Below are positions 6,472 through 14,880 of a stretch of DNA of 28,075 bases, piece by piece; the stretch's first letter is position 1; the number at the start of each line of letters is the position of its first letter. The notes under the pieces were generated by a model that did no database searches, was not told the DNA's origin, and worked only from the letters and a program-made list of their open reading frames with translations. The stretch spans positions 1-28,075 of the forward strand of contig CATKZA010000001.1 in assembly GCA_949841235.1 (NCBI GenBank), read 5' to 3'. Position numbers and translations under genes: made by a program. Source of the stretch: an uncultured Clostridiaceae bacterium. GTDB lineage: Bacteria; Bacillota; Clostridia; Lachnospirales; Lachnospiraceae.

Positions 6472-7683
6472 ATGTTTCACGATATGGCAATCGAATTGCA
6501 GGAGCAAATTAAGCAAGACAGGAAAAGCCACTGGATGAATCCCCATGCCTTTCGGGATGAAGACATTGTTCGGCGGGATGCAAGCCACGACCAGCCAAAA
6601 CTATGGCGGCCCGCTTTCGTGCGTGACACGGAAAAGATTATGCACCTGCCCTTCTACAACCGCTATTCCGATAAGACCCAGGTATTCTCCCTCTACAAGA
6701 ATGACGATATTTCACGGCGGGCCCTCCACGTCCAGCTGGTTTCCCGCATCGCCCGGAACATCGGCTCCATGCTGGGGCTTAACTGCGACCTGATCGAAGC
6801 CATTTCCCTAGGGCATGACATTGGACACACGCCTTTCGGCCATGCGGGGGAGCGCAAGTTAAATGAGCTTTACCACGGAAATACCGGAAGGTACTTCAAC
6901 CACAATGTACATAGCGTGCGGCTGCTGGACACCATCTGCGTACAGAATCTAAGCCTACAGACCTTGGATGGCATCCTATGCCACAATGGGGAAATGGAGC
7001 TGGGAGAATATCGCCCCCGGCCTTACGCAGATTTTCATGTGCTAGATCAGAAAATGGAACAGTGCTATACGGAGAAATCTGCCGTAAGGCAACAGATTCC
7101 CGCCACCTTGGAAGGATGCGTCATGCGGGTTTCCGATATTATTGCCTATCTGGGCAAGGACAGGCAGGATGCCATGAAACTGAATCTGTTTAGCCAAGAG
7201 CCAAATTACAAAGGCGATATCATCGGCACCACCAACGCCGAAATTATCAATAATATGATTGTAAATATTATCGAAAACAGTTATGGCAAGGATTATCTGA
7301 GAATGGATGAAGACTATTTTGAAGAATTTTCCAAGGCAAAGAGGGAGAATAGCGACTGGATTTATCGAGATGAAAAAACTGACCGCATTTACCAGGACAC
7401 CCTGAATCCCATGATGGAAGAAATTTACGTTCATCTTCTGAAAGATGCGAGAAGCATGGATGAACACAGCATCTTTTACAAGCATCACATCGCATACATA
7501 GAAAATATTACCAAATATGCCAGAAAGGGAAAAGACTGCCCCGATTACCGGGACACGCCGCCGGATGACATGGTGGTGGACTTTATCGCCGCCATGACCG
7601 ACGATTACATGATTGACTTGTACCATCATCTTTTCCCAAAGGGATCCTGTCAGGTGAAGTACCAAGGATACTTCCACGATTGA
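6472..7683 (+). CDS. HD-domain dGTP triphosphohydrolase-like protein (403 aa)
   Basis: Members of this family cleave dNTPs to the nucleoside plus triphosphate. The metal and catalytic residues are conserved: H86 in SRRALHVQL, H115-D116 in GHDIGHTPFGHAGE with H119 and H124, H144 in FNHNVHS, and D222 in RVSDIIAYLGKD. The N-terminus ends in the core entry FYNRYSDKTQVFSLY. ATG 6472 has GGGAGGACG upstream; ATG 6442 lacks an SD. It differs from the usual housekeeping Dgt at the N-terminus, which here begins MFHDMAIELQEQIKQ. It closes the probable stator operon. dGTPases are known from phage defence by nucleotide depletion, but many are housekeeping enzymes. Substrate specificity cannot be read from the sequence. 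Confidence 0.87.
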   Translation: MFHDMAIELQEQIKQDRKSHWMNPHAFRDEDIVRRDASHDQPKLWRPAFVRDTEKIMHLPFYNRYSDKTQVFSLYKNDDISRRALHVQLVSRIARNIGSMLGLNCDLIEAISLGHDIGHTPFGHAGERKLNELYHGNTGRYFNHNVHSVRLLDTICVQNLSLQTLDGILCHNGEMELGEYRPRPYADFHVLDQKMEQCYTEKSAVRQQIPATLEGCVMRVSDIIAYLGKDRQDAMKLNLFSQEPNYKGDIIGTTNAEIINNMIVNIIENSYGKDYLRMDEDYFEEFSKAKRENSDWIYRDEKTDRIYQDTLNPMMEEIYVHLLKDARSMDEHSIFYKHHIAYIENITKYARKGKDCPDYRDTPPDDMVVDFIAAMTDDYMIDLYHHLFPKGSCQVKYQGYFHD

Positions 7684-7708
7684 CAATTTCCTACAAATTT
7701 GTTAGAAT
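7680..7708 (+). promoter_or_regulatory. Sigma-A promoter of the lipoprotein gene
   Basis: A perfect TTGACA (7680-7685), whose first bases overlap the dGTPase stop, a 17-bp spacer and TAGAAT (7703-7708). The lipoprotein start follows about 77 bp downstream. Confidence 0.8.
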
Positions 7709-7784
7709 GTGTGCGATATTTGCGATATAACCGCAAATGGTATCATTATGATGTAAACAACGCATAGAAATGAGGAGAAAGAAA

Positions 7785-8384
7785 ATGAAGAAAAAATTAC
7801 TTGCAATTACTCTGTGTACAGCCCTGTCAGTGGGAACCCTTACAGGCTGCGGCGGTTCTGCCGTAAAGAAACTGGCAGATACGGCAAAGGAAATTTCAGA
7901 ACAGTCTGATGCCACTTCCACGCCCAACGCCCCCACGGCCACGCCGGCGCCTAAGGAGACCACCCTCGCCATGAATAAGGCTGGAAAAGTAGGCGACTGG
8001 ACATTCACAGTGAAAAAACTGGCTACCAAGAAAACCATCAAGACGAGCAAATATATGGAAGCAAAAGCATCTGACGGAAACCTTCTCGTACTTGCCACCG
8101 TCAGCGTGACAAACAACGGAAAGAAAGAAGCAACCTTCCTGCCTCGTGTGGGAATGGAAAATACCATGATCACGGCAAAGCTTATTTACAAGGACAATTT
8201 TGAATACCAGCCTTCCTCCATCACAGGCTACGATAAGGATATTGCGGCAAAAAGCATTGATCCTCTTTCCAAGAAGAGCGGCATCGTAGCATTCGATGTC
8301 CCCAAGAAGGTGGCAAAGGATTTAAAGTCCTGTAAAATCCGCATCGGTACCAAGGACGAAGCAGTCATTTATACTGCAAAATAA
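7785..8384 (+). CDS. DUF4352-type lipoprotein (199 aa)
   Basis: A type II signal peptide (MKKKLLAITL...) ends in the lipobox LTGC with Cys22, so the mature protein should be lipid-anchored outside the membrane. A low-complexity linker rich in Thr, Pro and Ala (about residues 46-63) follows. The C-terminal domain then starts AMNKAGKVGDWTFTVKKL and includes LVLATVSVTNNGKKEATF and KKSGIVAFDVPKK. This strand-rich pattern fits DUF4352, an immunoglobulin-like extracellular domain often found on Gram-positive lipoproteins. The start at 7785 is chosen for GAGGAG 8 nt upstream. No specific function is known. It has its own promoter and may share a transcript with the AraC regulator behind it. Confidence 0.82.
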   Translation: MKKKLLAITLCTALSVGTLTGCGGSAVKKLADTAKEISEQSDATSTPNAPTATPAPKETTLAMNKAGKVGDWTFTVKKLATKKTIKTSKYMEAKASDGNLLVLATVSVTNNGKKEATFLPRVGMENTMITAKLIYKDNFEYQPSSITGYDKDIAAKSIDPLSKKSGIVAFDVPKKVAKDLKSCKIRIGTKDEAVIYTAK

Positions 8385-8443
8385 TATCTTTTGATAGTGA
8401 TGCGCTGAAAATAGCAGTTAACGCCATTCCCAGAGGAGGAGTG

Positions 8444-9316
8444 ATGACTAGATCCATGTTTGAACAAAAAAATGATGTCATTTCCGCTCAGCGGTTCATT
8501 GACACCCCTGGTGCTGATATCAAAGAAGATTTTTTATATGTACAGGAAACCGGGCTATTAAAAAATAGGAAGCCCAGTGCCAGCCATCGGGAAAAAATGG
8601 ACTCCTACCTCATCATTTACGTGCTGTCGGGAGAGGGATTCTTTACTTACCGAAACAGGCGAGTCAAAGTGTATGCCGGTGCCTGCTTTTACATAAACTG
8701 CCAGCAATCCTATGCCCACGAGGCCTTGGAGGGAAACCCATGGGAATTGATTTGGGTGCATTTTAACGGAAAGCCTGCGGATAAGTTTTATGAATATTTC
8801 ACTCAGCGATGCGAGAATATTTTTTATCCGGAAAATCCCATAAACACTATGGATGCCTTGAGGGAAATATTCCAAAACACCCAGGCAAAGCCGCTATATT
8901 ACGAGTTGAGGAATCACCTTCTGATTACCACATTATTGACAGAACTGATTACCTGCCAGAAACAGCGGAAAAAATCCTTTCAGCATATCACCACGGATCA
9001 AAAATTAGGCGAGATTCAGGCATATCTGGAAAAGAATTACATGCAGCCCTGTTCCCTGGAAAAGTTATCCAAGCAGTTCTATATGAGCAAATACTATCTC
9101 AGCAGGGAATTTAAGCAGAGATATGGGGAGGGCATTTCTTCCTACCTGACCAAGCTGCGCATCACCCGGGCCAAAGAATTGCTGCGCTTTTCCGATATGA
9201 GTACCAGCGAAGTTGCCGCTTCCTGCGGCGTGAACGACAGCAATCACTTTTTAAAGACCTTTAAGAAAGTAGAGGGCATCACTCCCACAGAATATCGCAA
9301 AAAATGGAGAGAATAG
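8444..9316 (+). CDS. AraC-family transcriptional regulator (290 aa)
   Basis: The N-terminal half is an AraC-type cupin: SYLIIYVLSGEGFFTYRNRR (residues 54-73), ending near WELIWVHFNG, as in sugar-sensing members. The C-terminal 100 residues hold two helix-turn-helix motifs: CSLEKLSKQFYMSKYYLSRE (first HTH) and TSEVAASCGVNDSNHFLKTF (second), then GITPTEYRKKWRE, the AraC-family end signature. GTG 8441 lies too close to the AGGAGG, so ATG 8444 is preferred. Such regulators usually control an adjacent carbohydrate operon. None is present here, so the target is either the upstream lipoprotein or distant. A strong terminator follows directly. Confidence 0.92.
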   Translation: MTRSMFEQKNDVISAQRFIDTPGADIKEDFLYVQETGLLKNRKPSASHREKMDSYLIIYVLSGEGFFTYRNRRVKVYAGACFYINCQQSYAHEALEGNPWELIWVHFNGKPADKFYEYFTQRCENIFYPENPINTMDALREIFQNTQAKPLYYELRNHLLITTLLTELITCQKQRKKSFQHITTDQKLGEIQAYLEKNYMQPCSLEKLSKQFYMSKYYLSREFKQRYGEGISSYLTKLRITRAKELLRFSDMSTSEVAASCGVNDSNHFLKTFKKVEGITPTEYRKKWRE

Positions 9317-9347
9317 AAAAGGGGAACGCACTAGCGTTCCCCTTTTT
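9317..9347. terminator. Bidirectional terminator between converging genes
   Basis: AAAAGGGGAACGC, an ACTA loop, then GCGTTCCCCTTTT with a T-run on both strands. It terminates the AraC gene on plus and the nth-chemotaxis-C_GCxxG transcript on minus. Confidence 0.92.
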
Positions 9348-9855
9348 ACTCTCTCTGTTCCTTCAGAAATTCATCTAAGATATCACAGGCCAAGCCAATC
9401 AGTTCCGGGCAGGGCCTTTTTCTGTAATAATTCTCCGTTCTGGCCTCCGGCGTGGTATCCGTAAACTCCGCCGTCTTCAAATCCGGCTCCGATCCTTGGG
9501 CAGCTTCCTGTCCCTTTCTGGGAACAAGCCCCAGCAATTCCTTGCAGTAAATGCTGTCCCCGCCATTCTGCTCCCGGTAACGCCTGGCAAGCATCTGCAC
9601 CACGTCGTAATTTGCTTTCTTTCCCGCAGCATCCTTCCCCTGGGTGGCTCCTGTCTCCAGCCCGGCCACCAGAAGCATTCCGGAAAATGCGCCGCAAACT
9701 TCCCGCATCCTTCCCATGCCCGCCCCGAAGGAAGCCGCAATCCGGCAGGCCATCTCCGGCGCAATGCCATAGTCCTCCGCATAGGCAAGAAACACTGACT
9801 GGGAGCAATTATATCCCTCTCGGAAATGCGCCATTGCCTTCTCCCGCTTTGTCAT
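9346..9855 (-). CDS. C_GCxxG_C_C family putative redox protein (169 aa)
   Basis: The sequence opens MTKREKAMAHFREGYNCSQS and continues with a cysteine at MACRIA, the glycine-rich GAGMGRMREVCGAFSGMLL, YCKELLG, and a C-terminal RPCPELIGLACDILDEFL. Spaced cysteines around a Gly-Ala core are characteristic of the C_GCxxG_C_C family (PF09719), thought to be redox or metal proteins; the biochemical role is not established. Two ATGs lie in tandem. The second (9855) is preferred because AGGGGGAAG is too close to the first. It is the last gene of a probable nth-receptor-redox transcript, 51 nt after the receptor gene, and it runs into the bidirectional terminator. Confidence 0.85.
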   Translation of the reverse strand: MTKREKAMAHFREGYNCSQSVFLAYAEDYGIAPEMACRIAASFGAGMGRMREVCGAFSGMLLVAGLETGATQGKDAAGKKANYDVVQMLARRYREQNGGDSIYCKELLGLVPRKGQEAAQGSEPDLKTAEFTDTTPEARTENYYRKRPCPELIGLACDILDEFLKEQRE

Positions 9856-9906
9856 CATCTTCCCCCTATTCTGTTACTATTCACGGCTTCGCCGCCCATA
9901 ATAATC

Positions 9907-11385
9907 CTATTCTTCTAACTGCTGTGCCAAATCATGGAGTTCTGTCACCATATCCATCACTTCCGAAGCAGTCTTGTCATTCTGCTCGCTGCTTGCGAAA
10001 GTCTCGCTGGAGTGTGCCGTGACCTCCTCGGTGATGGCAGATACCGTCTGGATATTTTCAATGATTCCTGCATTTGCCCCTGCCAGCTCTCCCACTGCGA
10101 TAGCAAGATTCTGAGCCTGTACCTGAATATTGTCGGAAACCCGCTCCACGCTCTGGAAACTCTCCGCAGTCCGGGATGCCTTCTTGCCCTGTACGTGATT
10201 GTATTCCACAAGATTGTTGATTGCGTCAACTACCTCCTGAACCTCTTGGGCTATATTGTGAATAATGGAAGTAATCTCCGTGGTAGCCTCGCTGGTCTGC
10301 CCTGCCAGAGAAGAAATCTCCCCGGCAACCACCGCAAAGCCTTTTCCTGCCTCCCCTGCCCTTGCCGCCTCGATGCTGGCATTCAGAGAAAGCAGGCTGG
10401 TCTGAGTGGTAACGCCCTCTATGACGCTGATAATGGTCCCCATTTTCTCTGCATATTCACTCAGCTTCCTCAATTCCTCCGTGGCCTTGCTGCCCGCCAC
10501 ATTCGTCTGCTCCACCTGTTCCATGAGATTATGCAGATTATCATGTCCCGCCGCAATCTCTTGGTCTGCCACATGCATCTCATCCGTAATCGTTCTAGAA
10601 ATCCCCTCCACGCGGCCAATATGCTGCTGTATGACTTCCGTCTTCTCCAGCTGATTCTGCACTGCGTCCACGGAATCGGAAGTCCCCTGAGTCACCTCCT
10701 GCATGGCAACCATGGTCTTCCCCAAAGACTCGTGAAGAAATTGCATTTTCCCGGATACTGTCTTGATTAATTCCGCCATATTGTCAGATACGGATACTGT
10801 CTTCTCTAATAATACATCCGACTTCTCCTTTGCCGTATCCGCCTCGTCAATCTTCTTCTGGCTCACTGTATTCAATGTCTTGGTAACCATCACCAGAAAT
10901 GCCGCACAGACAATCAGCACGGCAACCCTGATTTCCAGCGTTGCGCTATCCGGGAGTTCCTCCGGCATGTTCATGATCTTATACACAATGTCTAATATGT
11001 TCACGGCAAGAACTCCCATGCTGATGCGAATTACAAATCCACGGTCGGAATACGCTGTGATGGCAATCAGCATAGGCAGGGCATATGTGAATGCCAGCAC
11101 AGATACCGTGGTAAATAGAACAAATGTATACAGTACCGCAAATCCAACGGAAATCAGCAGCCTCAGCTTGTCACTGTCCCTGTTCTTCTGATACAACAGA
11201 AAAGAAAGGAGCAGCGGAATCAGGCTTATCGCCAAAAATACTGCATAATACCCCAAATCTCTGGAACCCTTCACCACTTCCACCAGGTACGCCAAGTCCA
11301 GGACAACGCTAATGATTAAATAGCATCCAAATAATGTGCGGTTTGCCAGTGCTACATCTGACATCTTTTTCGCAGACTCATTCAT
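9907..11385 (-). CDS. Methyl-accepting chemotaxis protein with multi-TM N-terminus (492 aa)
   Basis: The N-terminal 175 residues contain about six hydrophobic segments and no sizeable extracellular domain. The cytoplasmic part is a long coiled coil with the signalling tip [20 protein letters not shown], diagnostic of MCPs (PF00015). No clear HAMP domain and no C-terminal CheR-binding pentapeptide are seen; the protein ends [13 protein letters not shown] 11385 follows GGGAGGAAAACATA. It probably senses membrane-associated or intracellular signals and feeds CheA/CheW, though no other chemotaxis gene is in the window. It lies 42 nt downstream of nth on the same strand, an odd partner for a repair enzyme. 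Confidence 0.93.
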   Translation of the reverse strand: MNESAKKMSDVALANRTLFGCYLIISVVLDLAYLVEVVKGSRDLGYYAVFLAISLIPLLLSFLLYQKNRDSDKLRLLISVGFAVLYTFVLFTTVSVLAFTYALPMLIAITAYSDRGFVIRISMGVLAVNILDIVYKIMNMPEELPDSATLEIRVAVLIVCAAFLVMVTKTLNTVSQKKIDEADTAKEKSDVLLEKTVSVSDNMAELIKTVSGKMQFLHESLGKTMVAMQEVTQGTSDSVDAVQNQLEKTEVIQQHIGRVEGISRTITDEMHVADQEIAAGHDNLHNLMEQVEQTNVAGSKATEELRKLSEYAEKMGTIISVIEGVTTQTSLLSLNASIEAARAGEAGKGFAVVAGEISSLAGQTSEATTEITSIIHNIAQEVQEVVDAINNLVEYNHVQGKKASRTAESFQSVERVSDNIQVQAQNLAIAVGELAGANAGIIENIQTVSAITEEVTAHSSETFASSEQNDKTASEVMDMVTELHDLAQQLEE

Positions 11386-11427
11386 TATGTTTTCCTCCCA
11401 TCGTTATATAATATATGTTAATGAGCA

Positions 11428-12075
11428 TTAAGATTTCCTACCGATTCCAGCCTTTTTGCACACATCCGCCAGACAGCACCTCTCACAGTAGGGCGTAGTC
11501 CTGGCCGTGCAGACATCCCTGCCATGGTGAACCAGCCTGTGGCACAGAGTATTCCCCTCCTCGGGGGGGATGATCTTCCACAGTGCCATCTCCACCTTTT
11601 TCGGCTCCTTGATCCCATCCACCAGACCAATGCGATTCGCTAGCCGAATACAGTGGGTATCCGTCACGATGGCCGGCTTTCCAAACACATCCCCCAGAAT
11701 CAGATTGGCACTCTTCCTCCCCACTCCCGGCAATTTTAATAACTCTTCCATCGTATCCGGCACTTCCCCCTGGTATTCCAGGAGAAGCATCTTCATGCAG
11801 GCGCTGATATCCCTGGCCTTGCTCTTCCCCAGCCCGCAAGGCCTCACAATCTCCTCAATCTCATCCACGGGAGCTGCGGCAAGAGATTGGATATCAGGAA
11901 ACTTCTCATACAGATGGGGAACGATCTTATTTACCCGCTCGTCCGTACACTGAGCCGCCAAACGCACGCTAATCAGCAATTTCCATGCATCGTGATAATC
12001 CAGCGTGCAATCCGCATTCGGATACTCCTCCGCCAGACGCTCTATCACCGCCAATGCCCGTTCTTTCTTTCTCAT
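11428..12075 (-). CDS. nth: Endonuclease III, base-excision repair glycosylase/AP lyase (215 aa)
   Basis: Endonuclease III removes oxidised pyrimidines and nicks the abasic site. The helix-hairpin-helix LPGVGRKSA (115-123) holds the catalytic Lys121, and TDTH holds the catalytic Asp139. The C-terminal [4Fe-4S] loop has Cys189, Cys197, Cys200 and Cys206, a C-X7-C-X2-C-X5-C spacing one residue longer in the first interval than E. coli Nth (X6). ATG 12075 is chosen: homology starts there (MRKKERALAVIERL) and an AAAGGA lies upstream, whereas the in-frame extension to 12189 is low-complexity and unrelated. The gene leads the nth-receptor-redox group. Confidence 0.95.
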   Translation of the reverse strand: MRKKERALAVIERLAEEYPNADCTLDYHDAWKLLISVRLAAQCTDERVNKIVPHLYEKFPDIQSLAAAPVDEIEEIVRPCGLGKSKARDISACMKMLLLEYQGEVPDTMEELLKLPGVGRKSANLILGDVFGKPAIVTDTHCIRLANRIGLVDGIKEPKKVEMALWKIIPPEEGNTLCHRLVHHGRDVCTARTTPYCERCCLADVCKKAGIGRKS

Positions 12076-12209
12076 AACGCCATTCCTTTCCCGTACAGCA
12101 TGCCATGGACTGCTTTGCAACTGCCGCAATATTGTCATGGTTTTGACACAGCCAAGTTGCAGAGCAACTTGCATGATAAATATTATCACATTTACATCAT
12201 GATACCACC

Positions 12210-12236
12210 ATTATATCACTAAAAGCATTCTTTCAA
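12210..12236 (-). promoter_or_regulatory. Possible promoter of nth
   Basis: On the minus strand TTGAAA (12236-12231) and TATAAT (12215-12210) are 15 bp apart, shorter than ideal. Downstream, CATGAT and ATCATG form an inverted repeat between about 12171 and 12200 that might bind a regulator. Confidence 0.35.
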
Positions 12237-12322
12237 ATTTCTTGCATTATTATCAAAAGTGTGGTATAGACTAAGTAAGGAACAGACCATCTCCTGCCCC
12301 CATTTGTCCCGGTTCGCAGAAT

Positions 12323-12351
12323 ATTATACCACCATCTACACCGCCTGTCAC
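12323..12351 (-). promoter_or_regulatory. Second possible promoter upstream of nth
   Basis: On the minus strand GTGACA (12351-12346), 17 bp and TATAAT (12328-12323). It lies at the end of the DUF1848 fragment and reads toward nth, about 250 bp away. Confidence 0.4.
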
Positions 12352-12352
12352 T

Positions 12353-12520
12353 TTATTTTTTCGCCTGTAATCCGCCACTATATTCCTTTGTCAGCAGAAC
12401 AGGGTCATACCGCCATGCAACACGCTGTTTTCCCACCAGTTCAGACAGTTTTATCAGTGTTTCCATACTTTCCTCTATGCCCGGAACGCCCGGCTCAATG
12501 TCTTTTAGCCCTTCCTGCAT
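12353..12520 (-). pseudogene. Internal fragment of a DUF1848 protein
   Basis: The frame reads KDIEPGVPGIEESMETLIKL, then SELVGKQRVAWRYDPVLLTKEY, before ending in unrelated sequence. The pattern EPGVP...LS..VGK.RV.WRYDP..LT..Y belongs to the middle of DUF1848 proteins, which are about 270-300 residues long. Both ends are missing. The fragment's upstream edge joins directly to a MarR-type gene fragment in another frame. It is non-functional. Confidence 0.8.
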
Positions 12521-12617
12521 CCGTCATCGTTACCAGTTTCTCCCGCTTATTTTCCTTCCGTTCTTTAACCGTCACATATGCTTTCTTCAGCAGGTTTTGT
12601 ATGATTAAATTAACTGT
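12495..12617 (-). pseudogene. C-terminal fragment of a MarR-family regulator
   Basis: The frame encodes TVNLIIQNLLKKAYVTVKER, then KENKREKLVTMTDAGRAKRH and a stop. This is the recognition helix and wing of MarR proteins (family pattern: TV..II..L.KKGYV....D..D.R.K.V.LT..G). No N-terminus or start is present. It overlaps the DUF1848 fragment, so a deletion joined the two genes. Confidence 0.72.
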
Positions 12618-12618
12618 C

Positions 12619-12660
12619 AAAAAAAACACCCATGCAGAAATAAAACCGCATCGGTGTTTT
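12619..12660 (-). terminator. Terminator of the ABC-2 transporter genes
   Basis: On the minus strand AAAACACC-GATGC pairs with GCATG-GGTGTTTT, with one opposed mismatch, and runs into eight Ts. It starts 27 bp after the permease stop. Confidence 0.85.
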
Positions 12661-12686
12661 GATAAAATATAGAATTAGTTCCCTCC

Positions 12687-13913
12687 TTATACCACTTGAT
12701 GTTTCTTAAATCCAAGCCTTGCAAGGGGAAGCATAACCGCAGTAAGTACCGCATATAGAACAGCCCTCATGGTAAATGCGTCCAAGACAAGCCCACCAAA
12801 CTGATAGGAGATATATTTTCCGATTTCCGGCATCGTAGAACGGTACGGAAGCAGAAACAGGGTCAAATTGTATGCGCCCGTTGTTCCGTTCGGTGAAAGG
12901 AACATCGAAATGAAAAGGACAGGCACAAGCACGATAAGCACAAAGTATGGGCTTTTCATCTTTGCCGACAGCAGGAGCGTCAAGCCGATCATGGCGAATA
13001 ATACAAGGTAAACCACGCCCAGGTTGACAAGGACTGATTGCAGGAATGTAAACGGGTACGGTATTGTCGTACCTGCGATTTGCAGCGGTAAATCCCACCC
13101 GTCAAAACCAAAGGCTGCAAGGGGCAGTCCAAGAGCAACGACTACATGGAGCGTTAAGGCAAGTGCCCCGAACAGATAGGACGCAATGATTTTAGCCGTT
13201 GTCAGCTTTGTTTTTCCATATTTTGCGGATAATATCACCGCATCTGTTCCGGCTTGATACTCGCCGGAAAAAACAGGGGCAATTACGATACAGACAGCCA
13301 GAAGCGCGAACATCAATAGTTCAAAGCTGCTTATGATGATTTTCCACCCCTCGTAATAGCCGTTGGTAAAAGGCTCGTCAACCTTGCCGTTCCTATCCCG
13401 CCAATAGGCTTTTTGTTCCTCGGACAATTTGCGGGAGGATGCATTTAACAGCTTTTCGATTTTTTTCTGTCTTGCCCCGTAAAAGTCCGTTCCTTCGGAA
13501 ATGTCCAAATCTGGCAATGCGTTATAGCCCACACTCTCGTTTGGGTCGGCATAGTTCTCTGCAATGATGTTCAGTAGATTTTCACGAGGAGCGATACCGT
13601 CCCAATATGCATTGTCTATCAAAAACTTTTCGTTACCGTCATATCCAACATTATCGGGATTTTCAAAAAGCTTCTGCACCTCCCCAATCGTTTCTGTGAT
13701 GTACGCATTTGTCAGAGGAACGGAATAGTCCGCAGCCTGTTCCTTTTCGTAGGCAATGCCCTCCAAACCCTTGATTACGCCCTCTTGGCTATAAGTCTGG
13801 AACTGCATGACAGGCAGACCGAACAGAAACGCCGTCACAAGCAAACTTACCGTCATAACAATTCGTGTTGACTTCTTTCGCAGGATTTTCAGAAATTCAT
13901 ATTTTATCAGCAT
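12687..13913 (-). CDS. ABC-2 type transporter permease (408 aa)
   Basis: The protein starts MLIKYEFLKILRKKSTRIVM, with TM1 at about residues 19-37. A roughly 150-residue hydrophilic, probably extracellular domain follows, and then a cluster of five or six membrane segments from about 190 to the end. This layout fits the ABC-2 family (ABC2_membrane). ATG 13913 is preferred because AAAGGAGCGAAT precedes it and it lies 4 nt after the stop of the ATPase gene. The longer start at 13952 would overlap the ATPase. Together the two genes form an exporter with the sensor pair upstream. In comparable clusters such exporters confer resistance to antimicrobial peptides or cell-wall drugs; the substrate here is unknown. 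Confidence 0.87.
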   Translation of the reverse strand: MLIKYEFLKILRKKSTRIVMTVSLLVTAFLFGLPVMQFQTYSQEGVIKGLEGIAYEKEQAADYSVPLTNAYITETIGEVQKLFENPDNVGYDGNEKFLIDNAYWDGIAPRENLLNIIAENYADPNESVGYNALPDLDISEGTDFYGARQKKIEKLLNASSRKLSEEQKAYWRDRNGKVDEPFTNGYYEGWKIIISSFELLMFALLAVCIVIAPVFSGEYQAGTDAVILSAKYGKTKLTTAKIIASYLFGALALTLHVVVALGLPLAAFGFDGWDLPLQIAGTTIPYPFTFLQSVLVNLGVVYLVLFAMIGLTLLLSAKMKSPYFVLIVLVPVLFISMFLSPNGTTGAYNLTLFLLPYRSTMPEIGKYISYQFGGLVLDAFTMRAVLYAVLTAVMLPLARLGFKKHQVV

Positions 13914-13917
13914 TGTT

Positions 13918-14802
13918 TTATTCGCTCCTTTCTGCGCTGGATTCTTCTCCAAAGTGGTATAAAAACAAATCCTCCAGGCTCGGCGGAACAGTGATAGCGT
14001 CCGCTGCCGGGGATGTGTCTTGTATCATACGCAAGCGCACCTTGCCGTTTTCGCGGTGTAGATTGACAACGGAGAAACGGTTGCTGTATTCTGCGGCTTC
14101 CCGTTCATTCACCAAAAGCTCCCATACCTTGCCATTGATACCGTCCGTGACAGTAGACATAGGCTCTTGCAGTAAAAATGTCCCGTCTTTCATCATCAGA
14201 ATAGTATCTGCGATATAGGAAACGTCAGACACGATATGCGTTGACAGAATGACGATTTTATCCTTTGCAAAGTCAGATATAAGATTGCGGAATCGGACAC
14301 GTTCTTTTGGGTCAAGCCCGGCGGTGGGCTCGTCTAATATGAGAATGTCCGGGGCATTAAGTTCCGCCTGCGCGATACCTAAACGCTGCTTCATGCCACC
14401 GGAAAAGGACTTGATTTTTTTGTCTGCCACCTCATGCAGATTAACTAATTTCAACAATTCCCCTGTCCGTGTCGTTGCTTCTTTCTTATCCAGCCCCTTT
14501 ACCGCCGCCATATAGAGCATAAACTCACGGGCTGTAAAGTCCGGGTAAAAGCCGAAGTCCTGCGGCATATAGCCTAAGTGGACGTAGTAACTTTCCCCCA
14601 ATCCCTCAATCGGCTTTCTGTTCAGACAAATCCTGCCGGAAGTAGGCTTTAGAACGCCGCAGATCATACGCATCAAAGTCGTTTTGCCTGCGCCGTTTGC
14701 GCCAAGCAGACCATACACTCCCGGTGTAAGGGTGGTGCTGACATTATCAACAGCGCATTTTGTTCCGTAGTGCTTGCTTAAATGCTGTAATTGTAATTCC
14801 AT
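13918..14802 (-). CDS. ABC transporter ATP-binding protein (294 aa)
   Basis: The ATPase starts MELQLQHLSKHYGTKCAVDN. It has Walker A GANGAGKT (34-41), Q-loop YMPQDFGFYPDFTARE, signature FSGGMKQRLGIAQAEL, Walker B ILILDEPTAGLD and H-loop STHIVSD, all intact. The C-terminal extension of about 90 residues is typical of the CcmA/drug-export subclass. ATG 14802 follows a perfect AGGAGG at good spacing. It is coupled to the permease and lies 109 bp from the sensor kinase, with a terminator and a likely independent promoter in between. It energises export by the ABC-2 permease. Confidence 0.95.
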   Translation of the reverse strand: MELQLQHLSKHYGTKCAVDNVSTTLTPGVYGLLGANGAGKTTLMRMICGVLKPTSGRICLNRKPIEGLGESYYVHLGYMPQDFGFYPDFTAREFMLYMAAVKGLDKKEATTRTGELLKLVNLHEVADKKIKSFSGGMKQRLGIAQAELNAPDILILDEPTAGLDPKERVRFRNLISDFAKDKIVILSTHIVSDVSYIADTILMMKDGTFLLQEPMSTVTDGINGKVWELLVNEREAAEYSNRFSVVNLHRENGKVRLRMIQDTSPAADAITVPPSLEDLFLYHFGEESSAERSE

Positions 14803-14834
14803 ATATGAAAACCTCCTATTTTTTATAGGCATAC

Positions 14835-14880
14835 AAAAAAGGTAGGTAGCCTATGCTTCATAGTATAGACTACCTACCTT
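14835..14880 (-). terminator. Terminator between the sensor kinase and the ABC genes
   Basis: The minus strand has AAGGTAGGTAG (14880-14870) and its exact complement CTACCTACCTT (14849-14839), continuing into a run of Ts (14840-14835). An 11-bp perfect stem. The loop contains the putative -10 of the ABC promoter. Confidence 0.82.

Noticed and set aside
7042..7686. A 214-codon minus-strand frame opposite the dGTPase-like gene
   Set aside because: It is the antisense shadow of a gene with conserved catalytic residues; it has no SD or family features.
9934..10770. A 278-codon plus-strand frame opposite the chemotaxis receptor
   Set aside because: It lies wholly antisense to a clear MCP signalling domain and has low-complexity Leu/His/Arg composition.
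12259..12672. A 137-codon plus-strand frame in the nth-ABC gap
   Set aside because: It is antisense to the MarR and DUF1848 fragments, has no SD and no recognisable domain.
14823..14861. A 12-residue leader peptide (MKHRLPTFFVCL) ahead of the ABC ATPase, suggesting ribosome-mediated attenuation
   Set aside because: No SD precedes its ATG, which overlaps the putative -10/start region, so a transcript from that promoter may barely contain it.
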